Of a stretch of DNA of 64,000 nt, positions 34,088-44,020 are shown one piece after another (position 1 is the stretch's first letter; each line of letters starts with the position of its first letter). This stretch comes from RPQJ01 sp963762315 (GTDB lineage: Bacteria > Pseudomonadota > Gammaproteobacteria > Steroidobacterales > Steroidobacteraceae), in the NCBI GenBank assembly GCA_963762315.1, contig CAVXKO010000006.1:637564-701563 (forward strand). The letters run 5' to 3'. The translations under genes were made by a program, and so were the position numbers. Under the pieces are notes generated by a model. That model saw nothing but the letters and a program-made list of their open reading frames with translations, was not told where the DNA came from and did not search any database.

Positions 34088-35074
34088 ATGAAGCGCTTCG
34101 TCCTTCCACTGCTGATCGCGCTCGCCGCAGCCGCACCGGCCGACGCGGCGAAAAAGCAGTCGTATTACCGCGTGGGCGACGCGAACGATGCCACGGCCGT
34201 GTCGATGAATGGCGGTGTCGTCCTGATGGGCGGAAGCACGGACGTGGACGCGGCCTTCCAGTGGATGTGCACCCGCGCCCCGGGCGGCGACTTCCTGGTC
34301 GTGCGCGCCGCGGGCACCAACGCGTACAACGACTACATCGCCGCCCTGTGCGGCAACGAGAATTCCGTCGCGACGGTGATCGTCGATTCCGTCGCGGCGG
34401 CCAACGACCCGGTCAACGTCGCGTACGTGCAGAACGCCGAGATGATCTGGATCGCGGGTGGCGACCAGTCGAACTACGTCAATTTCTGGAAAGGCACGGA
34501 CTTCCAGCGGGCGATCCAGGCGCGAATCGATGCGGGCGCCCCGGTCGGCGGGACCAGCGCGGGCCTCAACGTGCTCACGCAGTTCGTCTACACCGCCCAG
34601 GCGAGCCAGGGTGTCACGTCCAGCCAGGCGCTGTCGGACCCGTTCAACAGGTACATGTCGTTCGACCGCGATTTCCTCGTGAACGTCGGACTCGACGGCC
34701 TGATCGGCGATCCGCATTTCGGCGCGCGCGATCGCATGGGCCGCGACCTCGCCTTCCTGTGCCGGATCAACCTCGACGGCTGGTCGGCCGCGCCGCGGGC
34801 AATCTCGGTGGACGAACAGACGGCGCTGCTGCTCGTCGGCGGCGACGCATCGGTCACCGGCAACGGCAACGTCTACTTCCTCTCGGCCTCCGGTGCGCCG
34901 GAGATCTGCCAGCCGAAGACACCGCTGACCTACCGCAACATCAAGGTCCACCGGATCACGGTCGGCAACACCTTCAACCTGACGCACTGGAGCGGCAAGG
35001 GCGGCGCGGACTACGTCGTCAATGCCGAAGCGGGCGTCCTCACTTCCACGCAGATCGGCGGGTCGCCCTACTGA
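34088..35074 (+). CDS. Secreted cyanophycinase-like (peptidase S51 family) protein, 328 aa
   Basis: Signal peptide (LPLLIALAAAAPADA), then a class-I glutaminase-like serine hydrolase: the nucleophile elbow GGTSAGLNVL and the IWIAGGDQSNYVNFW block match cyanophycinase/peptidase E proteins, whose Ser acts with a His/Glu partner. Family members cut cyanophycin to beta-Asp-Arg or act on isoaspartyl peptides. Because this one is exported and no cyanophycin synthetase is nearby, a scavenging role is an inference. It overlaps the next gene by 4 bp. Confidence 0.82.
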   Translation: MKRFVLPLLIALAAAAPADAAKKQSYYRVGDANDATAVSMNGGVVLMGGSTDVDAAFQWMCTRAPGGDFLVVRAAGTNAYNDYIAALCGNENSVATVIVDSVAAANDPVNVAYVQNAEMIWIAGGDQSNYVNFWKGTDFQRAIQARIDAGAPVGGTSAGLNVLTQFVYTAQASQGVTSSQALSDPFNRYMSFDRDFLVNVGLDGLIGDPHFGARDRMGRDLAFLCRINLDGWSAAPRAISVDEQTALLLVGGDASVTGNGNVYFLSASGAPEICQPKTPLTYRNIKVHRITVGNTFNLTHWSGKGGADYVVNAEAGVLTSTQIGGSPY

Positions 35075-35628
35075 ACCACGCCACGGGCATCGCGTACTTC
35101 ACGACGGCCCTCGGCCTGTGCGGGGTCGCGTGGAGCGCGCGCGGCATCTGTGCCCTGCAGTTGCCGGAAGACTGTGAGGCCGCCACGCGATCGCGCCTGC
35201 AGGGGCGTTGCCCCGCGGCGCAAGTCTGCAACCCGCCCGAGGACGTGCAGCGCGCCATCGACGCCGTCGTCGCGCTGCTGAACGGCGCGAACACGGACCT
35301 GTCGTTCGTCGTGCTGGACGTCGAGGGGCTCGGCGAATTCGAGCGCCGCGCCTACGCAGTCGCGCGCACGATTGCACCCGGGACGACGACGACCTATGGA
35401 GCCATCGCCGCGGCAATGAATGAGCCGGGCGCCGCGCGCGCCGTCGGCCAGGCGATGGGCCACAATCCGTATCCCGTGATCGTACCGTGTCATCGCGTCC
35501 TCGCATCCGATGGCAGCCTCGGGGGCTTCTCGGCCGGAGGCGGCGCGAAGACCAAGTTCCGGATGCTTGCCATCGAAGGGGCCGACGCGGCCGGGCAGGC
35601 CGATCTGTTCGAGGAGCGGGCCGGCTGA
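35071..35628 (+). CDS. ogt: Methylated-DNA-[protein]-cysteine S-methyltransferase, start unclear
   Basis: Suicide repair protein that removes alkyl groups from O6-alkylguanine. The active site IVPCHRVLASDGSLGGFSAGG is complete, preceded by the helix-turn-helix block TTTYGAIAAAMNEPGAARAVGQAMGHNP (shown here as its family pattern). The conserved N-terminal part begins at about 35083 (ATGIAYFTTALG), yet no ATG, GTG or TTG lies in frame between it and the end of the previous gene. A CTG at 35071 overlapping the previous stop as CTGA is the best candidate; the next in-frame start, TTG 35161, would cut off about 30 residues. About 185 aa from the CTG. Confidence 0.85.
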   Translation: MNHATGIAYFTTALGLCGVAWSARGICALQLPEDCEAATRSRLQGRCPAAQVCNPPEDVQRAIDAVVALLNGANTDLSFVVLDVEGLGEFERRAYAVARTIAPGTTTTYGAIAAAMNEPGAARAVGQAMGHNPYPVIVPCHRVLASDGSLGGFSAGGGAKTKFRMLAIEGADAAGQADLFEERAG

Positions 35629-35630
35629 CG

Positions 35631-35705
35631 CCCTCTCCCGCAAGCGGGAGAGGTAGAGAGCCCTCACCCGCGCTCTGCGCGACCTCTCCCGCAAGCGGGA
35701 GAGGT
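35631..35705. repeat. Palindromic repeat cluster 1 (CTCTCCCGC/GCGGGAGAG)
   Basis: Two perfect 10-bp-arm hairpins, CCTCTCCCGC-aa-GCGGGAGAGG at 35632-35653 and 35683-35704, with a CCCTCACCC core between. Located between the convergent stops of ogt and folA, a position fit for a two-sided transcription stop. The same unit occurs at 42.4, 43.9 and 62.6 kb. Confidence 0.9.
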
Positions 35706-35711
35706 AACGGA

Positions 35712-36200
35712 TCACGCTCGGCGCAGTTCGATGAAGCTGTACGCGTACGCGTGCTTCTCGTCGGCTGGATGATCTTCGCGGGCGACTTCCCGCCACCGGG
35801 CCGCTTCCAATTCCGGAAAGTACGTGTCCGCAGGCACCGTCGCGTGAATCCGGGTGAGGTGAATCAGCCCCGTCCGCGGCAGCGCCAGGCGATAGACCTC
35901 GGCCCCGCCGATGACACAGATCTCACCGACGTCGCCCGCGACGGAAATCGCCGCATCCAGCGAGCCCGCCAGGGTCGCGCCCGGCGCGGCGTAACCGGGC
36001 TGGCGAGTGACGACGATGTTGACCCGGCCCGGGAGCGGCCGCCCGATCGATTCCCAGGTCTTGCGCCCCATGACGATGGGCTTGCCCATCGTCAGCGCCT
36101 TGAAGCGCTTGAGGTCGTTCGGCAGGTGCCACGGCAGGCCGCCGTCGCGGCCGATCGCGCCGCGCTCGTCGGTGGCCACCAGGATTGAGACGAGCGGCAC
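35712..36200 (-). CDS. folA: Dihydrofolate reductase, 162 aa
   Basis: NADPH-dependent reduction of dihydrofolate to tetrahydrofolate. It shows the N-terminal ILVATDERGAIGRDGGLPWHLPNDLKRF-type substrate loop with catalytic acidic Asp (cited as a pattern), IVMGRKTWESIGRPLPGR and the cofactor block ICVIGGAEVYRLALP. Normal length. Last gene of the rlmI-to-folA minus-strand run, 7 bp after the SET-domain gene; ends in front of repeat cluster 1. Confidence 0.96.
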   Translation of the reverse strand: MPLVSILVATDERGAIGRDGGLPWHLPNDLKRFKALTMGKPIVMGRKTWESIGRPLPGRVNIVVTRQPGYAAPGATLAGSLDAAISVAGDVGEICVIGGAEVYRLALPRTGLIHLTRIHATVPADTYFPELEAARWREVAREDHPADEKHAYAYSFIELRRA

Positions 36201-36207
36201 GCGGCCT

Positions 36208-36780
36208 TCAGCGCCTGCGCTTGGCGCCCTTCTTCTTGTCGAGCGGCGTCACGTCCAGCATCGTCCCGCGGCACTGCGGCGCGCCGCAACGGCAGGCGTA
36301 GAGCTTCAACTCCTCGGGATCGTCCGTGCTCTCCCACGTCAGCTGGTAGTCGTAGCCCAGCTCGTCGCCCGGCTGGATGGTGCGGATGGCATCGATGAAG
36401 ACGCGGTCGTTCTCGATGATCGTCTCGCAGTTCGGGTTGCAGGTGTGGTTGATGAACCGCGCCGCATTGCCGCCGACGCCCGCGTCGATGCAGATGTCGT
36501 CGTTCACCACGAACAGGAACGTGTGGCCGTCATCGTCGCCCTTGAGGTCGTAGCGGTCGTCCGCCACGTCGTGCGAGATGCGCTCGCCGATGTACTCGAC
36601 GACGCGTGTCCCCTTGCGAATGCGGCGTGTGGCGTAGACGCCGCGGCCGTGGATGCGCGAGCGGCGCACCTCGAACATCGGCTCCGCCGCCTTCTTCGCG
36701 CTCTTGGCGCGGCGCATGTGCGCGTGGTGCGGGGGCTGCTTCTTCGCGGGGGCGGGCTTCTTCTGCTTGGCTTTCTTCAT
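36208..36780 (-). CDS. SET-domain protein methyltransferase with post-SET motif, 190 aa
   Basis: Lysine-methyltransferase fold of eukaryotic type. After a basic, disordered N-terminal tail rich in Lys, Pro and His (about 35 residues) come the SET motifs GRGVYATRRI, VEYIGERI, RFINHTCNPNCE and GDELGYDYQLTW, then the post-SET zinc cysteines CRCGAPQCRG. SAM-binding and substrate-channel residues (Asn-His in NHTCNPNC, Tyr in YDYQ) are all kept, so the enzyme should be active. The ATG at 36780 overlaps the thyA stop (ATGA). The target is unknown; a basic DNA-binding or ribosomal protein is a guess. Confidence 0.88.
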   Translation of the reverse strand: MKKAKQKKPAPAKKQPPHHAHMRRAKSAKKAAEPMFEVRRSRIHGRGVYATRRIRKGTRVVEYIGERISHDVADDRYDLKGDDDGHTFLFVVNDDICIDAGVGGNAARFINHTCNPNCETIIENDRVFIDAIRTIQPGDELGYDYQLTWESTDDPEELKLYACRCGAPQCRGTMLDVTPLDKKKGAKRRR

Positions 36781-37572
36781 ACGGCGATCGGGGCCTTGAT
36801 GGCGGGGTGTGACTGGTAGCCGACGATCTCGAAGTCTTCGAATCGGTAATCGAAGATCGAGGCCGGCCGGCGCTTGATCTCGAGCCGGGGCAGCGGCAGC
36901 GGCTCGCGCGAGAGCTGCAGGCGCGCCTGCTCGAAGTGGTTGGCGTACAGGTGGCAGTCGCCGCCCGTCCAGATGAAATCGCCCACGCCGAGGTCGCACT
37001 GCTGCGCCATCATGTGGGTGAGCAGCGCGTAGCTCGCGATGTTGAACGGCACGCCGAGGAAGATGTCGGCGCTGCGCTGGTACAGCTGGCAGGAAAGCCG
37101 GCCGTTCGCGACGTAGAACTGGAACAGGGCGTGACACGGGGTGAGCGCCATCTTCTCGAGCTCGCCCACGTTCCACGCGTTGACGATGATGCGGCGCGAA
37201 TCCGGGTCGCGGCGGATCAGCTCCACCGCGCGCGCGATCTGGTCGATGCTGCGACCGTCCGCCGCCTGCCACGCGCGCCACTGCACGCCGTAGACCGGCC
37301 CCAGCTCGCCATTCGCGTCGGCCCACTCGTCCCAGATCGTCACGCCGTGCTCGCGCAGGTAGCGCACGTTCGTCTCGCCGCGCAGGAACCACAGCAGCTC
37401 GTGCACGATCGACTTTAGGTGCAGCTTCTTGGTGGTGACCAGCGGGAAGCCTGCGTCGAGGTCGAATCGCATCTGCCAGCCGAATACGCGCGCGCGTGCC
37501 CGTGCCGGTGCGGTCGCCTTTCTCGGCGCCGCTCGTAAGCACGGTCTGGAGCAGATCCAGGTACTGGCGCAT
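36777..37572 (-). CDS. thyA: Thymidylate synthase, frame broken
   Basis: Converts dUMP to dTMP using methylene-THF, feeding dihydrofolate to FolA next door. The N-terminus MRQYLDLLQTVLTSG and the phosphate-loop GDRTGTGTR are in one frame; from about 37477 the remainder (QMRFDLDAGFPLVTTKKLH, the nucleophile ALTPCHALFQFYV, CQLYQRSADIFLGVPFN) is in the next. The extra base lies in a CGCGCGCG run or just after it, a difficult spot for sequencing. Corrected length is about 264 aa, identical to the family norm. Confidence 0.92.
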
Positions 37573-37575
37573 GGC

Positions 37576-38370
37576 TCAGGCCTTGAAGTTACCCGAGGCC
37601 TGGTTCTGCCGGTACGCTATGACGAGCATCGCGATGCCGGCGAGGATCATCGGCGTCGAGAGGATCTGTCCCATCGTGACCCAGCCGAACAGCAGGTAGC
37701 CGCGGTTCTCGTCCGGAACGCGGACGAACTCCACGAGGAAGCGGAAGGCGCCATAGCAGAGCAGGAACAGGCCCGAGGGCGCCCAGCGCGGCCGCTTGGT
37801 GGCGGTGAACCACCACATGATCACGAACAGCACCAGTCCTTCGAGGGTGGCCTCGTACAGCTGCGACGGGTGCAGCGCCTTGCCGTCGACGACGAAGGCC
37901 CACGGCACGTCCGTCGGCTTGCCCCACAGTTCGCCGTTGACGAAGTTGCCGATGCGGCCGGCGCCGAAGCCGATGGCAGGCAGCGGCGCGGTGAAGTCGA
38001 ACACGTCGCCGACGCGGCGGTTGCGCAGCTTGGCGAAATACGCGAGCGCCAGCAGCACGCCGACCAGGCCGCCGTGGAAGGACATGCCGCCTTCCCAGAT
38101 CCTGAGCACGCTGAGCGGCTCGGTGAAGATGCGCTCGGTGCCGTAGAACAGCATCCAGCCGAGCCGCCCGCCGAGGATCACGCCGACGGCGCAGTAGAAG
38201 ATGAGGTCGTCCACGTCGACCGGCGTCCAGCTCGAATGCGGCTGTGCGGCGCGTCGACGCGCCAGCCACCAGGCCGCCAGGAACCCGAGCAGGTACATGA
38301 TCCCGTACCAGTGCACGTGCACTGGCCCGATCGAAAAGGCGACGGGGTCCGGGTGGGGGTAGACGATCAT
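37576..38370 (-). CDS. lgt: Prolipoprotein diacylglyceryl transferase, 264 aa
   Basis: Inner-membrane enzyme that adds diacylglycerol to the lipobox cysteine of prolipoproteins. About seven membrane spans; the family signatures GRLGWMLFYG, GGMSFHGGLVG and GAGRIGNFVNGELWGKP are intact, with catalytic Arg/His in the last two. Normal length. 3 bp before thyA. Confidence 0.96.
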   Translation of the reverse strand: MIVYPHPDPVAFSIGPVHVHWYGIMYLLGFLAAWWLARRRAAQPHSSWTPVDVDDLIFYCAVGVILGGRLGWMLFYGTERIFTEPLSVLRIWEGGMSFHGGLVGVLLALAYFAKLRNRRVGDVFDFTAPLPAIGFGAGRIGNFVNGELWGKPTDVPWAFVVDGKALHPSQLYEATLEGLVLFVIMWWFTATKRPRWAPSGLFLLCYGAFRFLVEFVRVPDENRGYLLFGWVTMGQILSTPMILAGIAMLVIAYRQNQASGNFKA

Positions 38371-38398
38371 GAGGCCGCCATTTTACCTGCCGCGCGCG

Positions 38399-38956
38399 TC
38401 AGGTGCCGATCTGGATGGGGACGACTTCTGCCCCGTCCGTGAACAGCTCCTGCCGGATCTCGTGCACCAGCCCCCAGTCGAGTGCAGTGTCGGGATCCAG
38501 CGTCGTGCGGGCCTGCATGGCATGGAATACCTGCTTCCTGCTCTTCTTCGTGTTCGCGGCAACGACGCTGGCGCAGTTTTCCATGTCGACACGCAGGCTC
38601 TTGACCAGTTCGACCAGCTTGGGCTCTTCGTAGCTGGCGCCCTGGGAGAAGTTCATGCTCACCGGGTGCATCAGGAAGCGCGCCTGCGGGACGGAGATGC
38701 GGCGGCTGCCCGCGCAGTAGAGCGCCACCCCGATGGAATCAACGCTGCCGATGTTGTGCGTGATCACCTCGGCGGGAATGCCCTTGAGATAGTTGTAGGC
38801 GGTCAGCCCGTGGAATACCGACCCGCCCGTCGTCGAGATCAGCAGCGTGAACTGCTTCGTCCCGGCGGCCAGCCTCTGGTCCACGGTCTTCATCAGCGCG
38901 CCGATGCTCGATTCGCTCACCGGCGTGTAGAACTTGATTACCACGGAATCGGTCAT
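38399..38956 (-). CDS. ClpP-like serine protease fold protein, 185 aa
   Basis: ClpP/crotonase fold. A glycine-rich oxyanion stretch STTGGSVFHGLTAYNYL, a nucleophile Ser74 in GSVDSIGVALYCAG and a His97 in RFLMHPVS match the ClpP Ser/His positions. The usual third-triad Asp position aligns with Arg/Thr, so the catalytic triad may be rebuilt from another acid or be incomplete. Length is slightly short of ClpP (about 195-200). No ClpX or ClpA in the neighbourhood; 22 bp after rlmI. I call it ClpP-like rather than clpP. Confidence 0.72.
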   Translation of the reverse strand: MTDSVVIKFYTPVSESSIGALMKTVDQRLAAGTKQFTLLISTTGGSVFHGLTAYNYLKGIPAEVITHNIGSVDSIGVALYCAGSRRISVPQARFLMHPVSMNFSQGASYEEPKLVELVKSLRVDMENCASVVAANTKKSRKQVFHAMQARTTLDPDTALDWGLVHEIRQELFTDGAEVVPIQIGT

Positions 38957-38978
38957 CGCGCAGCCTCCTCGCGACCGG

Positions 38979-40199
38979 TCAGTCGTGCACGACCCGGCAG
39001 AACAGCGATTTCAGGTAGCGCGTCTCCGGGATGGCAGGGTGCAGCGGATGGTCCGGCGAATGGCCGCCCACTTCGATCACCTGCGCAAACCGCCCGAGAT
39101 GACGCGCGGCCTGCTGCACCGTGTCGATCAGGTCGTCCTGCGCGAGGTGATGCGAGCACGAGCACGAGACGAGGATGCCGTCGCGCGGCAGCAGCTGCAT
39201 CGCCAGCTGGTTGAGCTTGCGGTAAGCCGCCTGCCCTTTCGGCGCGTCCTTGCGGCGCTTGATGAAGGCCGGCGGATCGATCACGACCACGTCGAACTTC
39301 TCGCCGGCATCGCGCAGGGCCGCGAGCGCGTCGAACGCGTCGCCGCGAACGGTGCGTATGGACAGCCCGTTGGCAGCCGCCGAACGCTCCAGGATCTCGA
39401 GGGCCGGCGCGGACGAGTCGACGCAGACCACGTCGCTCGCGCCCGCCTTCGCCGCAGCGAGGCCCCACGCGCCGAGGTAGCTGAACACGTCGAGCACGCG
39501 CAGGCCGGGCACGTACTTCAGGAGCGCCCGGCGATTCGCGGCCTGGTCGTAGAACCAGCCCGTCTTCTGCCCGCTGCCGATCGGCACTTCGAACGAGACG
39601 CCGTTCTCGACCACGACGGCCTTGTGGACCGGCTCGCCATGGGCGGTCTCGACATACGACGCGAGCCCTTCGAGTTCGCGCGCACCCGAATCGTTTTTCC
39701 AGATCACCGTACGGGGACGGATCACCTTCCCGAGCGCCGCGACGATCTCGGCCTTCATCGCCTCCATGCCCGCCGTGCCGATCTGGCCGACGACCACGTC
39801 GCCGTAGCGATCGAGCACGAGGCCCGGCAGGCCGTCGGATTCGCCGTAGACGAGCCGGTAGAACGGCTCCGGGTACAGGCGCTCGCGCAGCGCCAGGGCC
39901 ACCTGCAGGCGGTGCACGACGAGGGACTTGCCGGGCGCAAATTCCGGATCGCGGCCGACGATGCGCGCGCAGATGAGCGCGTGCGGGTTGACGTAGGCGT
40001 ACCCGAGGAAACGTTCCTTGTCGCCAATCACGCGGCACATCGCCCCCGGCGCAAAAGCGGTGAGCGGCGTGCGGGCCGTGTCCACTTCGTTGCTGAACAC
40101 CCAGAGGTGGCCGGCGGTGATGCGGCGGTCCTCGCGATGGCGCAGCCGCAGTTCGGGCAGGGCGTCCGGTGCATCCGGCGCCGCAGATGAAGTCGTCAT
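38979..40199 (-). CDS. rlmI: 23S rRNA (cytosine-1962 C5) methyltransferase RlmI, 406 aa
   Basis: PUA domain at the N-terminus (about residues 15-90: LRHREDRRITAGHLWVFSNEV) followed by an EEHEEH linker and a Rossmann SAM domain. The GSGQKTGWFYDQAANR block, SAM loop VLDVFSYLGAWGLAAAKAG and catalytic motifs VVIDPPAFIKRRKD and SCSCSHHL are complete. Normal length. First gene of the minus-strand run to folA. Confidence 0.94.
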   Translation of the reverse strand: MTTSSAAPDAPDALPELRLRHREDRRITAGHLWVFSNEVDTARTPLTAFAPGAMCRVIGDKERFLGYAYVNPHALICARIVGRDPEFAPGKSLVVHRLQVALALRERLYPEPFYRLVYGESDGLPGLVLDRYGDVVVGQIGTAGMEAMKAEIVAALGKVIRPRTVIWKNDSGARELEGLASYVETAHGEPVHKAVVVENGVSFEVPIGSGQKTGWFYDQAANRRALLKYVPGLRVLDVFSYLGAWGLAAAKAGASDVVCVDSSAPALEILERSAAANGLSIRTVRGDAFDALAALRDAGEKFDVVVIDPPAFIKRRKDAPKGQAAYRKLNQLAMQLLPRDGILVSCSCSHHLAQDDLIDTVQQAARHLGRFAQVIEVGGHSPDHPLHPAIPETRYLKSLFCRVVHD

Positions 40200-40269
40200 G
40201 GGTGATTCCGCCGTCGGCCAGCGGCCTTCCGCTATAGTGCCGCCATTCTAGCCGACGCCCTCTTCTCCC

Positions 40270-42354
<2,085 letters not shown>

Positions 42355-42356
42355 GA

Positions 42357-42480
42357 CCCTCACCGTAACCCTCTCCCGCGATATAGGGGACACTCACCAG
42401 GTTTTCGGTCCCGCCAAACCTGAAACCTGGTGAGTGTCCCCTATATCGCGGGAGAGGTCGGCCGTCAGGCCGGGTGAGGG
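42357..42480. repeat. Palindromic repeat cluster 2 with nested 35-bp perfect inverted repeat
   Basis: Between the DUF255 gene and HIT. The outer frame is CCCTCACC (42357-42364) and GGTGAGGG (42473-42480). Inside, 42370-42404 and 42423-42457 are exact reverse complements over 35 bp with an 18-bp spacer; the outer 9-10 bp of each arm is the CTCTCCCGC unit of the other clusters, the inner 24-25 bp (GATATAGGGGACACTCACC...) is a different sequence not present in them. It looks like one palindromic element inserted in the hairpin loop of another. Confidence 0.9.
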
Positions 42481-42914
42481 TTCGCAAGCTTCGCGCGGAT
42501 CGCCGCCAGTAACCCCCCATCGCGTGCCGCATCGAATGGCGGGGCTTGTCGCCAGTCATAGCCCCACGGGTTGGCGGTGCGCAGCGCCTCGGGCTCGTCG
42601 GCATATCGAGGAAACACGTGCGCGTGCAGCGCAGGTTCGACGTTGCCGAACATGGCGTAGTTCATTCGCAGCGCGCCGGTGACCTCGAACACGGCGCGCC
42701 CGAGCCGGCCCATGTCTGCGAGAAAATCGGCCTGCGCGCCAGGCGGCAGTGCATCGAGATGCGGCACGACCGGATCGGGCAGCAGCAGGCAGTAGCCGCG
42801 CAGCACCTGCGGATCGCCCATCACCGCCCAGCCCGTCGTCATGCGGCAGATGATCGTCGGGTCCGTGCCCGCACGGCAGGCGGCCACGCGGCGGTGAATC
42901 GCGGTGTCGTTCAT
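42465..42914 (-). CDS. HIT-family protein, 149 aa
   Basis: Nucleotide-binding fold of the HIT superfamily, which hydrolyses or transfers on dinucleotide substrates. The histidine region reads EPALHAHVFPRY, with two of the three HIT-triad histidines in place, so catalysis may differ from canonical HIT enzymes. The N-terminal DPTIICRM and GYCLLLPDPVVPHLDAL blocks are shared with HIT hydrolases. The start overlaps DUF486 by 4 bp. The last codons NPHPA and the stop come from repeat cluster 2. Confidence 0.85.
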   Translation of the reverse strand: MNDTAIHRRVAACRAGTDPTIICRMTTGWAVMGDPQVLRGYCLLLPDPVVPHLDALPPGAQADFLADMGRLGRAVFEVTGALRMNYAMFGNVEPALHAHVFPRYADEPEALRTANPWGYDWRQAPPFDAARDGGLLAAIRAKLANPHPA

Positions 42915-43252
42915 TTTCGGAAGATGAAATACACGGCGCCGAGGATGCACAGGCCGGCCCACAGGTAATCGAGCTTGAGCGGCTGGCGCATGTAGAACAC
43001 CACGAACGGCACGAACACCGACAACGTGATGACCTCCTGCAGGATCTTCAACTGCGGGAGCGTGAGCGTCGTGTACCCGATGCGGTTTGCCGGCACCTGC
43101 AGCATGTACTCGAAGAACGCGATACCCCAGCTCACCAGCGCGGCGAGGTACCACGGCGAGCCGCTCAGGTTCTTCAGGTGCGCGTACCAGGCGAGCGTCA
43201 TGAAGACGTTCGACGCAATGAGCAGCAGCACCGTGATCGGGATTGCCTGCAT
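42911..43252 (-). CDS. DUF486 family small membrane protein, 113 aa
   Basis: Four hydrophobic spans cover most of the length (ITVLLLIASNVFMTLAWY at the start, VITLSVFVPFVVFYM and YLWAGLCILGAVYFIF later), with the family block AWYAHLKNL and WGIAFFEYMLQVPANRIGY. Related to drug/metabolite transporter-type proteins, but transport is unproven. 3 bp after HAD and 4-bp overlap with HIT. Confidence 0.9.
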   Translation of the reverse strand: MQAIPITVLLLIASNVFMTLAWYAHLKNLSGSPWYLAALVSWGIAFFEYMLQVPANRIGYTTLTLPQLKILQEVITLSVFVPFVVFYMRQPLKLDYLWAGLCILGAVYFIFRK

Positions 43253-43255
43253 CGA

Positions 43256-43876
43256 TCACCGCTCCGAGCCAAAAATGGCGGGCAGCCGAACGCCAAGGAC
43301 GCGCAACTGGTCGCGTGTCGCCCGCGCGTCCGAGTGCTGGATCGCCTGCCACCCGCAGCCGCGCGCGCCGGCGACGTTCTGCGGCAGGTCGTCGATGAAC
43401 ACGGTCGCCGCGGGCTCGAGACCGAACGTCGCCTCGGTCCGGCGATAGATCTCGGGGCTGGGCTTGATCGCGCCCACGCGGAACGACGCCACCGCGCCGT
43501 GCACCAGGCTGTCGATGCCGTAGCGGTCGTCGAGGTGCGCCCAGTGCAGGTCGCCGACGTTCGAGAGCAGGTAGACGCGATACTCGTCCATGAGCCCCGT
43601 GGCGAGCGTGAACATCTCGTCCCAGCGCTCGAACATCTGCAGCCAGCGTGCGGTGAGGTCCGCGGGGTCGAGCGGTCGCGCGGCCATTGCCGCAATGCGC
43701 GACAACAATTCCTGGCCCGAAATCTCGCCGCGCTCGTGACCCTCGAGGTCCACGGTCGAAAGCCATGCCGGCAGGTTCGACATGTCGATCCCCGCCTCGC
43801 CGAGGTAGCGGATGAACGGCTGGTAATGCAGCCGGACGAGCACGCCGCCGACGTCGAAGACGATGTTCCGGATCAA
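43256..43876 (-). CDS. HAD-family phosphatase, 206 aa
   Basis: HAD hydrolase: motif I FDVGGVLVRLHYQPF with the second acid replaced (DVG instead of DxD), motif II YLLSNVGDLHW, motif III lysine in GAIKPSPEIY and motif IV FIDDLPQNV. DVGG in place of DxD occurs in part of the family. Substrate unknown. Its ATG lies 6 bp beyond the antiporter stop. Confidence 0.88.
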   Translation of the reverse strand: MIRNIVFDVGGVLVRLHYQPFIRYLGEAGIDMSNLPAWLSTVDLEGHERGEISGQELLSRIAAMAARPLDPADLTARWLQMFERWDEMFTLATGLMDEYRVYLLSNVGDLHWAHLDDRYGIDSLVHGAVASFRVGAIKPSPEIYRRTEATFGLEPAATVFIDDLPQNVAGARGCGWQAIQHSDARATRDQLRVLGVRLPAIFGSER

Positions 43877-43879
43877 CGA

Positions 43880-44020
43880 CCCTCACCCGCCCTGTCGGGC
43901 GACCTCTCCCGCGGACGGGAGAGGTGGAACCCTCACCCGCGCGTTCGACCTCTCCCGCAAGCGGGAGAGGTGCGGAGCCCTCACCGAACTGCGTTCGACC
44001 TCTGCCGCAATCGGGAGAGG
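43880..44020. repeat. Palindromic repeat cluster 3, three tandem hairpins
   Basis: Three tandem copies of the CCCTCACC-CCTCTCCCGC-nn-GCGGGAGAGG unit; hairpins near 43903-43925, 43949-43970 and 43999-44020. The third has drifted (CTGCCGC...TCGGGAG). The cluster is inside the 3' end of the antiporter frame and contains its stop codon. Confidence 0.9.

Noticed and set aside
35631..35705. Repeat cluster as a CRISPR array
   Set aside because: Only one to three units per locus, the units are palindromic rather than repeat-spacer, and the intervals carry the same CCCTCACCC core instead of unrelated spacers; no cas genes.
37473..37572. A separate small gene upstream of thyA
   Set aside because: Its translation MRQYLDLLQTVLTSG...GDRTGTGTR is the normal ThyA N-terminus; one surplus base in a CG run explains the split.
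40233..40238. TATAGT as a -10 for the DUF255 gene
   Set aside because: No -35 at a permitted distance and the gap is only 70 bp; kept as a remark in the gene entry only.
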